From positions 1 to 32,969 of the forward strand of contig DEPT01000069.1 in NCBI GenBank assembly GCA_002358905.1: 32,969 nucleotides of DNA, written 5' to 3'. Below, piece by piece: positions 8,215 through 15,084 of this stretch. Below the pieces are notes generated by a model. That model searched no databases and was not told where the DNA came from. It saw only the letters and a program-made list of their open reading frames with translations. How positions within the stretch are numbered: position 1 is the stretch's first letter; the number at the start of each line of letters is the position of its first letter. This DNA is from Akkermansiaceae bacterium UBA3385 (lineage in GTDB: Bacteria > Verrucomicrobiota > Verrucomicrobiia > Verrucomicrobiales > Akkermansiaceae). Both the position numbers and the translations under genes were made by a program.

Positions 8215-9975
8215 ATGACCATGAGCGAAGGATTTGAACGCAGGTTTAAGGGGCGCCCGGTTTCTCCCGGCATTGCCATGGGTACGCTCAGAGTCGAGGC
8301 TCGTGGCTGCACGGCACCTGTTATCCGTACTATCAGCCCCACGGAAATCGAAGCCGAGTGGCAGCGCTTTGAGGAGGCGCTTTCCCGAACCGAAGGAGAG
8401 CTGAATGCGCTGAAGGCCCGTGTTGAGGAATTGAGTGGAGCGTCCGAAGCTGCTATTTTCGATGCGCACCTGCTTTTCCTGCGAGACCGCATGATTATGG
8501 CGCGTATGCGAAAGGAAATGCCGACGCGTCTTCAGAATATCGAATCCGTATATTACGCGGTGGTGCAGAATTTTATGGAGGCTATGCGCCAGGTGGATGA
8601 TGCGTATCTCCGCAGCCGCGTAGCAGACATTGGTGATGTGCTTCAGCGCGTCCTGAAAAATCTTGAGCAGGACGTCATCAAGACCCGTAAGAATAAACCG
8701 GTCAGTCATAAGCCGTGTGTACTGGCGGCGTATGATCTTGCACCAAGTGATACCGCCGACCTGGAATCTCAGAATGTTCTGGGGTTTGTCACAGAAATGG
8801 GGTCTGCTATTTCGCATACGGCTATTCTTGCCAGATCTCTCGGTTTGCCGGCTGTGGTAGCAGTGCCGAACCTGGTGATGGAGTCCCGCGTTGGACAGCC
8901 GGCCATTCTGGATGGTTATAATGGTGTTCTCATTCTGAATCCCACGCAGGAAACGCGTGAATACTATACCCGCCTGCAGGATGAGAAGGAGAAAGCATAC
9001 CAGGCTTTAGTGGATATGAAGGACCTGCCTGCTGAAACGCGGGATGGTCATCATATTCACCTGGCGTGCAATGTAGACTTTGTCCACGAGTATAATGCCG
9101 TTCAGCGCTCGGGTGCGGATGGCGTGGGGTTGTATCGCACAGAGTTCTTCCTGCTTGGTGGAGATGGTCTACCGGATGAGGAAACTCAGTACCAGCATTA
9201 TAAGAGCCTGGTGGAAGCCTGTGCTCCCCACGAAGTTATTTTCCGGACGCTGGATTCAGGCGGCGATAAGTTGCCCTTTGAGGTTCTCGAAGAGAAAGAA
9301 GATAACCCATTTCTGGGGTGGCGTGGCATTCGCGTTTCCCTGAGTCGTCCGGAAATATTCAAGGAACAGTTGCGGGCTATTCTCCGAGCTTCGGCACACG
9401 GCAAAGCGGGAATCATGTTCCCCATGGTGTCCGGGCTTACTGAAGTGAGGGAGGTGAAGGACATTCTGGATGAATGCCGGGACGAATTGCGGAAACGTGG
9501 GCAGGAATTCGATGAGGACATGCGCGTGGGCATCATGATAGAGGTTCCCAGTGCAGCCATGATGGCCGATGTCCTGGCCCGATATGTGGATTTTTTCTCC
9601 ATAGGTACTAACGACCTTACTCAGTATACCATTGCCGTAGACCGTGTGAATTACCGTGTGGCCAGTATGTTCCGCTCAACGCATCCCGGTGTTATACGCC
9701 TGATTCATAAGACCATTCAGGCAGGTATACCCACTGCCATCTGCGGTGAAATGGGGGGTGATATTACGCTGGTCCCGCTGCTGGTGGGGTTGGGGGCTAC
9801 GGAGTTCTCCGTTGGTGCGCATCTGTTGCCATTGATTCGCTTTGCCATTCGCCATCTTAATTATGAAGAATGCCGAAAGATGGCGGAAATGGCACTGCAG
9901 GCAGAGGATTCATATACTATTCGAGCTCTTTCGAAAGCTGTGGCGGTGCAGTCGTACCCGAACTTGTTCGAATGA
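8215..9975 (+). CDS. ptsI: PTS Enzyme I, phosphoenolpyruvate-protein phosphotransferase
   Basis: A 586-residue cytosolic enzyme that moves phosphate from phosphoenolpyruvate to HPr. The N-terminal HPr-binding and swivelling phosphohistidine domains contain Gly-Ser-Ala-Ile-Ser-His201-Thr-Ala, where His201 is the phosphorylated residue. The C-terminal PEP-binding TIM barrel carries the family signature from Gly-Ile-Met-Ile-Glu-Val-Pro through Gly-Thr-Asn-Asp-Leu-Thr-Gln, and the Ile-Cys-Gly-Glu-Met active-site loop. The length is typical of Enzyme I. A second ATG at 8221 is an equally possible start; neither has a Shine-Dalgarno site. It is transcribed with ptsH. Confidence 0.96.
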   Translation: MTMSEGFERRFKGRPVSPGIAMGTLRVEARGCTAPVIRTISPTEIEAEWQRFEEALSRTEGELNALKARVEELSGASEAAIFDAHLLFLRDRMIMARMRKEMPTRLQNIESVYYAVVQNFMEAMRQVDDAYLRSRVADIGDVLQRVLKNLEQDVIKTRKNKPVSHKPCVLAAYDLAPSDTADLESQNVLGFVTEMGSAISHTAILARSLGLPAVVAVPNLVMESRVGQPAILDGYNGVLILNPTQETREYYTRLQDEKEKAYQALVDMKDLPAETRDGHHIHLACNVDFVHEYNAVQRSGADGVGLYRTEFFLLGGDGLPDEETQYQHYKSLVEACAPHEVIFRTLDSGGDKLPFEVLEEKEDNPFLGWRGIRVSLSRPEIFKEQLRAILRASAHGKAGIMFPMVSGLTEVREVKDILDECRDELRKRGQEFDEDMRVGIMIEVPSAAMMADVLARYVDFFSIGTNDLTQYTIAVDRVNYRVASMFRSTHPGVIRLIHKTIQAGIPTAICGEMGGDITLVPLLVGLGATEFSVGAHLLPLIRFAIRHLNYEECRKMAEMALQAEDSYTIRALSKAVAVQSYPNLFE

Positions 9976-10007
9976 GTCGGATCCAGCGGATATGCCGGAA
10001 TGAAAGC

Positions 10008-10035
10008 TTGCACGAATGAGGGGCAGGGGTATAAT
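10008..10035 (+). promoter_or_regulatory. Promoter of hisC
   Basis: TTGCAC at 10008-10013 and a perfect TATAAT at 10030-10035 are separated by 16 bases. The predicted start of transcription is near 10042, about six bases before the hisC ATG at 10048. The mRNA would have nearly no leader. Confidence 0.7.
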
Positions 10036-10047
10036 GCTGCATAAGAT

Positions 10048-11139
10048 ATGAGCATCATTTCCTACGCGAACCAGAATGTGCATGAGCTGGTTGCCTACCA
10101 GCCTGGCAAACCCATTGAGGAAACAGCAAGAGAACTTGGGCTGAGTCCGGCTTCCATAGTTAAGCTGGCATCCAATGAAAATTCCCTGGGGCCTTCACCC
10201 ATGGCCGTGGAGGCCATGTCCAAGGCTGCTTCCGGTATGCACATTTATCCTGATGGTGCGTCCTTTGCGCTGCGTTCCCGGATTGCTGCAGAACATGGTG
10301 TGGATTTTGCCAACACTGTTGCAGCAAATGGAAGCAGCGAGCTGATAGAGCTCCTCGGTCACGTCTTTTTGCGACCTGGTACCCAGGTGATTGCTGCAGA
10401 TTATGCTTTTACTCTGTATCCAACGGTAGCCAGATTGCTGGGGGCAGACTACATTTCTGTGCCGAATCGTGATAAGTGGACACACGACCTGGATGGGATG
10501 CTTACTGCCATTACTCCGGCTACGCGGTTGGTGTTTATTACTAATCCCACGAATCCGGTCGGAACCATGGTGACCCAGGCAGAATTGGAGTCGTTCATGG
10601 CGCGTGTACCGGAGCATGTTGTAGTAGCTATTGATGAGGCCTATATCGAGTTTGCCGGGGAACAGACAGACAGCATCAAGTTTGTCAAGGAGGGTCGCAA
10701 TGTGGCTGTGCTCCGCACATTCTCGAAAGCATACGGTCTCGCCGGTGCCCGCTGTGGTTATGCCGTGACAACGCCGGAAATTGCCAGCCTTTTGAACAAG
10801 GCGCGTTCTCCTTTCAATGTGAACTTGTTTGCACAGGTTGGCGCATTGGCTGCCATGGATGACCGCGAACATATTGCCCGGTCCGTTCAAATGGTGAATG
10901 AGGGGCGTCGTTGTTATGAAAACTTTTTTGCCCGGAAAGGCCTGGAATACGTACCCAGCCACACGAACTTCATTCTGGTGAATGTAGGAAACGGTGTGGA
11001 TGTATTCCGAAAAGCTCTGGAGCAGGGGGTTATCACCCGTCCTATGGCCGCGTACGGTCTTGCTGAGTATATTCGCATCACAATCGGCAACGAGCAGGAA
11101 AACGCCCGTTGCCTGGAGGTTCTGGAAAGCATTTTATAA
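10048..11139 (+). CDS. hisC: Histidinol-phosphate aminotransferase
   Basis: A 363-residue class II PLP-dependent aminotransferase that converts imidazole-acetol phosphate and glutamate to histidinol phosphate in histidine biosynthesis. Visible features: the N-terminal Leu-Ala-Ser-Asn-Glu-Asn substrate-site motif (about 40-45), Thr-Asn-Pro-Thr-Asn-Pro (about 165-170), Ile-Asp-Glu-Ala-Tyr (about 195-199), and Phe-Ser-Lys227-Ala-Tyr-Gly-Leu-Ala-Gly with the PLP lysine. HisC homologues can also act on aromatic amino acids; the neighbouring DAHP synthase on the other strand is worth noting in this respect, although the two genes are convergent. It has its own promoter and terminator and is a single-gene unit. 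Confidence 0.92.
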   Translation: MSIISYANQNVHELVAYQPGKPIEETARELGLSPASIVKLASNENSLGPSPMAVEAMSKAASGMHIYPDGASFALRSRIAAEHGVDFANTVAANGSSELIELLGHVFLRPGTQVIAADYAFTLYPTVARLLGADYISVPNRDKWTHDLDGMLTAITPATRLVFITNPTNPVGTMVTQAELESFMARVPEHVVVAIDEAYIEFAGEQTDSIKFVKEGRNVAVLRTFSKAYGLAGARCGYAVTTPEIASLLNKARSPFNVNLFAQVGALAAMDDREHIARSVQMVNEGRRCYENFFARKGLEYVPSHTNFILVNVGNGVDVFRKALEQGVITRPMAAYGLAEYIRITIGNEQENARCLEVLESIL

Positions 11140-11161
11140 GAACCGACTCCAACAAACTTGA

Positions 11162-11200
11162 ATGCCCTGCAGATTGCTCTGCAGGGCATTTTCATTTTAT
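11162..11200 (+). terminator. Rho-independent terminator of hisC
   Basis: A perfect 12-base stem (11162-11173 with 11178-11189, containing CCCTGCAGA) has a four-base TTGC loop and is followed by a T-rich tail ending near 11200. It begins 23 bases after the hisC stop. The convergent DAHP synthase gene ends at 11215, so transcripts from that side run into the same stem, but the tail in that direction is a poorer T-run. Confidence 0.88.
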
Positions 11201-11214
11201 GATATTGAATTGCT

Positions 11215-12279
11215 TTACCTGGAATGTTTTGCCCGGCGTGTACGCACACCTGCGGCCAGGGTATCAAACATGCCCAGAGTGCCGTTCCAGTCAATGCAGG
11301 CGTCTGTGATGCTGACGCCATATTTCATGTCAGGGCTGCACTTCTGGTTTCCGGAGTAGAGGTTGCTCTCAATCATGACCGCGCCTATGTGGTTGCTGCC
11401 GGCAGCTAACTGCTCTGCTACACTGAACGCTACAGCGGGCTGTTTTTTCCAGTCCTTGTGGCTGTTGCCGTGGGAGCAGTCAATCATGATACGGTTGGCA
11501 ATACCTGCTTTCTGCTGGGTATTCCATGCTTGTTCAACGTGCTCTGCACTATAGTTCGGGCCATCAGTAGAACCACGGAGGATGAGGTGGCATCCTTCGT
11601 TGCCTTTGGTCGACACAATGGCTGACACGCCCTGCTTGGTAACAGAAAGGAAGCAGTGCGGGTGCTCTGCAGAAACAATGGCATCCACAGCTATCTGCAC
11701 ACAGCCGGTTGTACCATTCTTGAAACCAATGGGCATGGAAAGGCCACTCGCCAGTTCACGGTGAACCTGGCTTTCTGTGGTGCGGGCTCCAATGGCGCCC
11801 CAGACGATGAGGTCACTGATATACTGCGGCGTAATCACGTCCAGAAATTCGGTGGCTGCCGGTACTCCCATTTCACCGAGACGAACCAGGAGCCCACGAG
11901 CCATGCGCAGACCGCTGTTGATATTGTAGGTCTCATCCATGAACGGGTCGTTGATAAGCCCTTTCCAGCCAACGGTGGTTCGGGGCTTCTCAAAGTATAC
12001 TCGCATGATGAGCAGCAGGTCCTTCTCATACTTCCGGGCTGCTTCAGAAAGCAGTTCTGCGTATTCGATAGCTGCCTTGGTGTCGTGAATTGAGCACGGC
12101 CCAACGATGACCGCCAGTCGGTCATCCTTGCCTGTCAGGATATCCTGAAAAGCACGGCGAGTTTCATACACCATCCGGGTGGCTTCCGGCGATGCCGGAA
12201 AGTCTTCCATGAGAATAGCGGGCGAAATCAGCGGGCGTATACCCGCGAGACGTACGTCGTCTGTAATGTATTCGTTCAT
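11215..12279 (-). CDS. 3-deoxy-7-phosphoheptulonate (DAHP) synthase, class I AroF/G/H type
   Basis: A 354-residue enzyme that joins phosphoenolpyruvate and erythrose 4-phosphate in the first step of aromatic amino acid biosynthesis. Recognisable class I motifs include Val-Gly-Pro-Cys-Ser-Ile-His near residue 60, Met-Arg-Val-Tyr-Phe-Glu-Lys-Pro-Arg-Thr near 92-101, Gly-Ala-Arg-Thr-Thr-Glu-Ser-Gln, and Gly-Phe-Lys-Asn-Gly-Thr. Length and N-terminus match the AroF/G/H family, which is usually feedback-inhibited by one aromatic amino acid; which one cannot be told here. The ATG at 12279 is preferred over an adjacent TTG at 12282. The gene begins three bases after the stop of the pseudopilin gene, so they are probably co-transcribed. 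Confidence 0.94.
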   Translation of the reverse strand: MNEYITDDVRLAGIRPLISPAILMEDFPASPEATRMVYETRRAFQDILTGKDDRLAVIVGPCSIHDTKAAIEYAELLSEAARKYEKDLLLIMRVYFEKPRTTVGWKGLINDPFMDETYNINSGLRMARGLLVRLGEMGVPAATEFLDVITPQYISDLIVWGAIGARTTESQVHRELASGLSMPIGFKNGTTGCVQIAVDAIVSAEHPHCFLSVTKQGVSAIVSTKGNEGCHLILRGSTDGPNYSAEHVEQAWNTQQKAGIANRIMIDCSHGNSHKDWKKQPAVAFSVAEQLAAGSNHIGAVMIESNLYSGNQKCSPDMKYGVSITDACIDWNGTLGMFDTLAAGVRTRRAKHSR

Positions 12280-12282
12280 CAA

Positions 12283-12972
12283 TTACTTCTGGTTCTTCCA
12301 AGAGTATACGTTATCTTCCAGTGCTTCTTCTGCAAGCTCGGAAGCTGCAGCAGCTGCTTCAGCTGCTTTTTTGCCCTTGGGCTTTTTGGTGTTGGACTTG
12401 CCTACAGAGGCAATACCTTCCTGGTCCGGGCCGGTGGAGTATACGAGGCTGTTCTTGCCACGATAGCGACGAGAGGTGAAGGGGTCGATAGCTCCCTCAT
12501 CTTCTTCACAGAGAATGATGTAATAGGGCTTACCCCACGGATCGTAGAAATGAATATCACCGCTGGCATCCTGATACAGGCCTTCGCGGGGCTGCTCCTG
12601 CTCATCGGAACGCAGGTAGATGTCGCGAGTGGAGTTCAGGCGGCGGTCCTCATCGTCCTCACGGTTGGTGAGAATCTTAATCAGGTTGGCGTCTTCACCA
12701 GCAGTGGTGGTGAGATACATCTGGTCCTTATCATCGGGTTCTACCATTTCGGAATCGTAAGGCAGAATGCCGTTGTTGTCCTGCTTGAAGCTTTCTACAG
12801 CAGAAACAATGTCTGTACAGACCTTCTTGGCTGCAGTGCGACCTGCATTTTCCTGGATGCTCATGTAGGTAGGATATGCAATGCCGGCCAGTGTAGCCAG
12901 AATGGCAATGACGATAATCAGCTCAATGAGGGTGAAACCCTTTGCGGAGCGAGGAGAAAGTGAGATTTTCAT
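12283..12972 (-). CDS. Type II secretion/type IV pilin-like pseudopilin (GspG-like)
   Basis: A 229-residue prepilin-like protein. A basic leader ends in Gly12, followed by Phe-Thr-Leu-Ile-Glu17 (Glu at +5), the prepilin peptidase cleavage and methylation signature, and then a hydrophobic helix. The body carries Asp-Pro-Trp-Gly-Lys-Pro-Tyr and a later Ser-Thr-Gly-Pro-Asp-Gln-Glu-Gly, both resembling the C-terminal part of GspG major pseudopilins. After that comes a tail of about 40 residues rich in Lys and Ala, unusual for GspG. No secretion ATPase, secretin or prepilin peptidase gene is in the window, so it is an orphan. It has its own promoter and is followed directly by DAHP synthase. Confidence 0.85.
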   Translation of the reverse strand: MKISLSPRSAKGFTLIELIIVIAILATLAGIAYPTYMSIQENAGRTAAKKVCTDIVSAVESFKQDNNGILPYDSEMVEPDDKDQMYLTTTAGEDANLIKILTNREDDEDRRLNSTRDIYLRSDEQEQPREGLYQDASGDIHFYDPWGKPYYIILCEEDEGAIDPFTSRRYRGKNSLVYSTGPDQEGIASVGKSNTKKPKGKKAAEAAAAASELAEEALEDNVYSWKNQK

Positions 12973-12981
12973 ACGAGCATC

Positions 12982-13011
12982 ATACTATCATATCCCCCCC
13001 CACAGGCGCAA
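12982..13011 (-). promoter_or_regulatory. Promoter of the pseudopilin-DAHP synthase unit
   Basis: On the minus strand TTGCGC (plus positions 13006-13011) and TAGTAT (12982-12987) are separated by 18 bases that include eight consecutive G. The -10 ends nine bases before the ATG at 12972, so the leader would be only two or three bases. Confidence 0.5.
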
Positions 13012-13042
13012 GCAGAAAAGCCGTACGCGGTGCAGTCTTGCG

Positions 13043-13885
13043 TTATTTTCTGCTGCGGCGCAATAACCCGTATCGGGGAGAGAAGGTGTATGCAAGTAGG
13101 AAGATGATTCCCAGCACCACGATGATAGTTGCCCCCAGATGCCAGCCGAGGGGGTATGAAAGGAAAAATGCGGCAATGGCGCCCAGACCTCCTATGAGGC
13201 CTCCACCCCAGAATAAGTGCATGCTCCGGTCTGTCAGCAGGTACATGGTGGCCGCCGGTGCTACCAGCAGCCCCAGAGTCAGGAATGATCCCACCGCCTG
13301 CAGTGAAGATACCAGCACCAGGATGATGAGCGCAAAGACTCCGTAATTGAGCAGCCTGACCGGTATGCCCATGGTGGCGGCAGCTCTGGCATCAAAAAGA
13401 GTAATCAGCAGGGGACGCTGTAATGCTGTAATGCTCAGGATGGCAATGGCTCCAATACCGTATGCAATCCACAGGTCGGCATTGCTCATGCTCATAATGT
13501 TACCGAACAACCAGTCATCAACCTTTTGCTGCAGCCCCAGGCCAATGAGGATGATGTACCCCAGAGCAAATGCCGTTGTATGAAGCACGGAAAGGGCCGT
13601 GTCGTGGTCCATGCGCGATGTGCGGGAAACGAACAAGGAACCGAGTCCCACCAGAAGACCTGCCATGACAGCCCCTAGCAGGATACTCAGTTGGAAAAGG
13701 CCGAAAAGCAGGATGGCCAATGCAATACCCGGAAGCAGTGCGCAGGAAAGCGTCCCAATCTGCAGAGAAGAGCGCCGCAGTACAACCAGTGCACTGACAA
13801 AGCCATTGGAGAATCCAATAACGCCGCAGGCCCAGAGACTGCGTTGTGCCAGAGGTTCACTCAGAAATTGCAGGAAATCGTTCAT
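13043..13885 (-). CDS. Metal (zinc/manganese) ABC transporter permease, ZnuB-like
   Basis: A 280-residue integral membrane protein of the ABC-3 family (ZnuB, MntB, TroC), forming the inner-membrane path for a divalent metal. It has at least seven hydrophobic segments. Family features include Leu-Leu-Pro-Gly-Ile-Ala-Leu in the first third and the Leu-Gly-Leu-Leu-Val-Ala-Pro-Ala-Ala-Thr motif near residues 224-233. Its start codon overlaps the stop of the ATPase gene by four bases (ATGA), indicating tight coupling. It is the last gene of the five-gene minus-strand operon. No clear terminator follows; the pseudopilin promoter begins about 30 bases further on. Confidence 0.9.
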   Translation of the reverse strand: MNDFLQFLSEPLAQRSLWACGVIGFSNGFVSALVVLRRSSLQIGTLSCALLPGIALAILLFGLFQLSILLGAVMAGLLVGLGSLFVSRTSRMDHDTALSVLHTTAFALGYIILIGLGLQQKVDDWLFGNIMSMSNADLWIAYGIGAIAILSITALQRPLLITLFDARAAATMGIPVRLLNYGVFALIILVLVSSLQAVGSFLTLGLLVAPAATMYLLTDRSMHLFWGGGLIGGLGAIAAFFLSYPLGWHLGATIIVVLGIIFLLAYTFSPRYGLLRRSRK

Positions 13886-14646
13886 GATGAAGTGAAGGCA
13901 AGTTTCAGGTTGGTCTGCGTCAGAACGGAATCCACCTTTCCTGCGGCTATCAGCTGGCGCCGCAGCAAGAGAGCCTGGTCAAAAATCTGTGGAGCAGTGG
14001 CGAGATCGTGGTGAGAGGCAATCACCAGTCGTCCTTCTTGTGCCAGAGCTTTCAATAGTGCGGCCAAAGCTTCGCTGCCGGGTACGTCTAAACCCGTAAA
14101 AGGCTCATCCAGCAGGAGAATGTGGGCTTCCTGCGCCAGCGCACGGGCCAGAAAACAACGCTGCTGCTGTCCCCCGCTCAGGGCATTGATCTGTCGTTGT
14201 TGTAAATCTTGCAAGCCAAGAGTGCTCAGAGCTTTATCTACGATTTCATGGTCATGCCGGCGCATGGCCTTCCAGGTGCCCACAGATGGGAAACGTCCCA
14301 TTTCGACCAACTGGCGAACGGTAATAGGAAATTGCCAGTCAACCTCACTGCGCTGAGGCAAGTAGGCAATTTCATTTCTGTGTGAGGCCAAGGGGGCATT
14401 GTTCCAGAGGATATCTCCACTCCATACGGGGAGCAGACCGGCCAGAGCGTTGAGCAGTGTTGATTTGCCTGCGCCATTGGGCCCGATGAGAGCCAGAGTG
14501 TTACCGCAGGCCGCATCAAAGGAAATATTCTGGAGAGCCGGTTCAGAACCGTAGCCGGCGGTCACGTTTCTCAGTACCAGGTGGTGGTGGTCGTGGTGGT
14601 GGTGACCACCGCCCCAGCAGATGTGGTCATGTTGTTCGCTTACCAT
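13882..14646 (-). CDS. Metal ABC transporter ATP-binding protein with His-rich N-terminus, ZnuC-like
   Basis: A 254-residue cytoplasmic ATPase that powers the metal transporter. Walker A Gly-Pro-Asn-Gly-Ala-Gly-Lys-Ser-Thr, signature Leu-Ser-Gly-Gly-Gln-Gln-Gln-Arg, Walker B Leu-Leu-Leu-Asp-Glu-Pro and the Ser-His-His switch are all intact. The first ~22 residues are unusual: about eight histidines with Asp and Cys, including four His, Asp, three His in a row, before the standard Val-Leu-Arg-Asn-Val start of the ABC fold. This looks like a metal-binding tail. The ATG at 14646 is preferred because it overlaps the upstream stop by seven bases (ATGGTAA); the open frame runs on to 14694 within that gene. 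It overlaps the permease by four bases. Confidence 0.92.
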   Translation of the reverse strand: MVSEQHDHICWGGGHHHHDHHHLVLRNVTAGYGSEPALQNISFDAACGNTLALIGPNGAGKSTLLNALAGLLPVWSGDILWNNAPLASHRNEIAYLPQRSEVDWQFPITVRQLVEMGRFPSVGTWKAMRRHDHEIVDKALSTLGLQDLQQRQINALSGGQQQRCFLARALAQEAHILLLDEPFTGLDVPGSEALAALLKALAQEGRLVIASHHDLATAPQIFDQALLLRRQLIAAGKVDSVLTQTNLKLAFTSS

Positions 14647-15059
14647 GAGAACGTCATTATATCGTGAATGTGGTGGCAGCCTTCTTCTTTCCACAACGTC
14701 TTGGTCATGGCTTCCTTTCCTTCTGGTTCCAGGGTCAGGGAAAGAGCCTGGGCTTCGTCAGTATCCCATTCCGCCTGGATTTCCAGTTCAATGGGTTCGC
14801 TGATTTCTAATTCCTGTTCAAAGTCGCAGTGGTTGCAGCAAGATTCAAGCTCCTGCCAATTCCCCCCACTGGTTCGCACTTTAATCTTTCTGGGATTCCC
14901 TGTGATGTTAATAAATGCGCTGACCTGTTCTCTGGCGACGGATTGTTTCACTGTTGTTGCGACTGAGTTGTTCTCAGGCTTGCGCGTGAGCAGAGGTAGG
15001 GGGAGACCTACCAGCAGAACGCCCGCAAGAGTGAGCAGAAATGAGGTGCGAGGAGACAT
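14640..15059 (-). CDS. Small exported or membrane-anchored Cys/His protein, unknown function
   Basis: A 139-residue protein I do not recognise. It has an N-terminal hydrophobic segment (about 6-24), a signal peptide or anchor, followed by a mostly beta-strand-like domain. Two clusters of likely metal ligands stand out: Cys74-Cys75-Asn-His77-Cys78 and Cys128-His129-His130-Ile-His132-Asp133 close to the C-terminus. It lies inside the metal-transport operon, 25 bases after the secreted CBM9/TIM-barrel gene and overlapping the ATPase gene by seven bases. An extracytoplasmic metal-binding or metal-chaperone role is inferred from these clusters and the position. The tight overlap and hydrophobic start argue that it is a real gene. 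Confidence 0.75.
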   Translation of the reverse strand: MSPRTSFLLTLAGVLLVGLPLPLLTRKPENNSVATTVKQSVAREQVSAFINITGNPRKIKVRTSGGNWQELESCCNHCDFEQELEISEPIELEIQAEWDTDEAQALSLTLEPEGKEAMTKTLWKEEGCHHIHDIMTFSW

Positions 15060-15084
15060 GGTTTCGTGCAGGTATTCTATGCTC

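Noticed and set aside
12992..13001. Run of eight C as a phase-variable tract
   Set aside because: It sits between the -35 and -10 boxes of the pseudopilin promoter and could change spacing, but one sequence gives no evidence of variation.
14578..14612. GGT/GTG triplet repeat as a microsatellite
   Set aside because: It is short, interrupted, and explained by the His codons of the ATPase tail.
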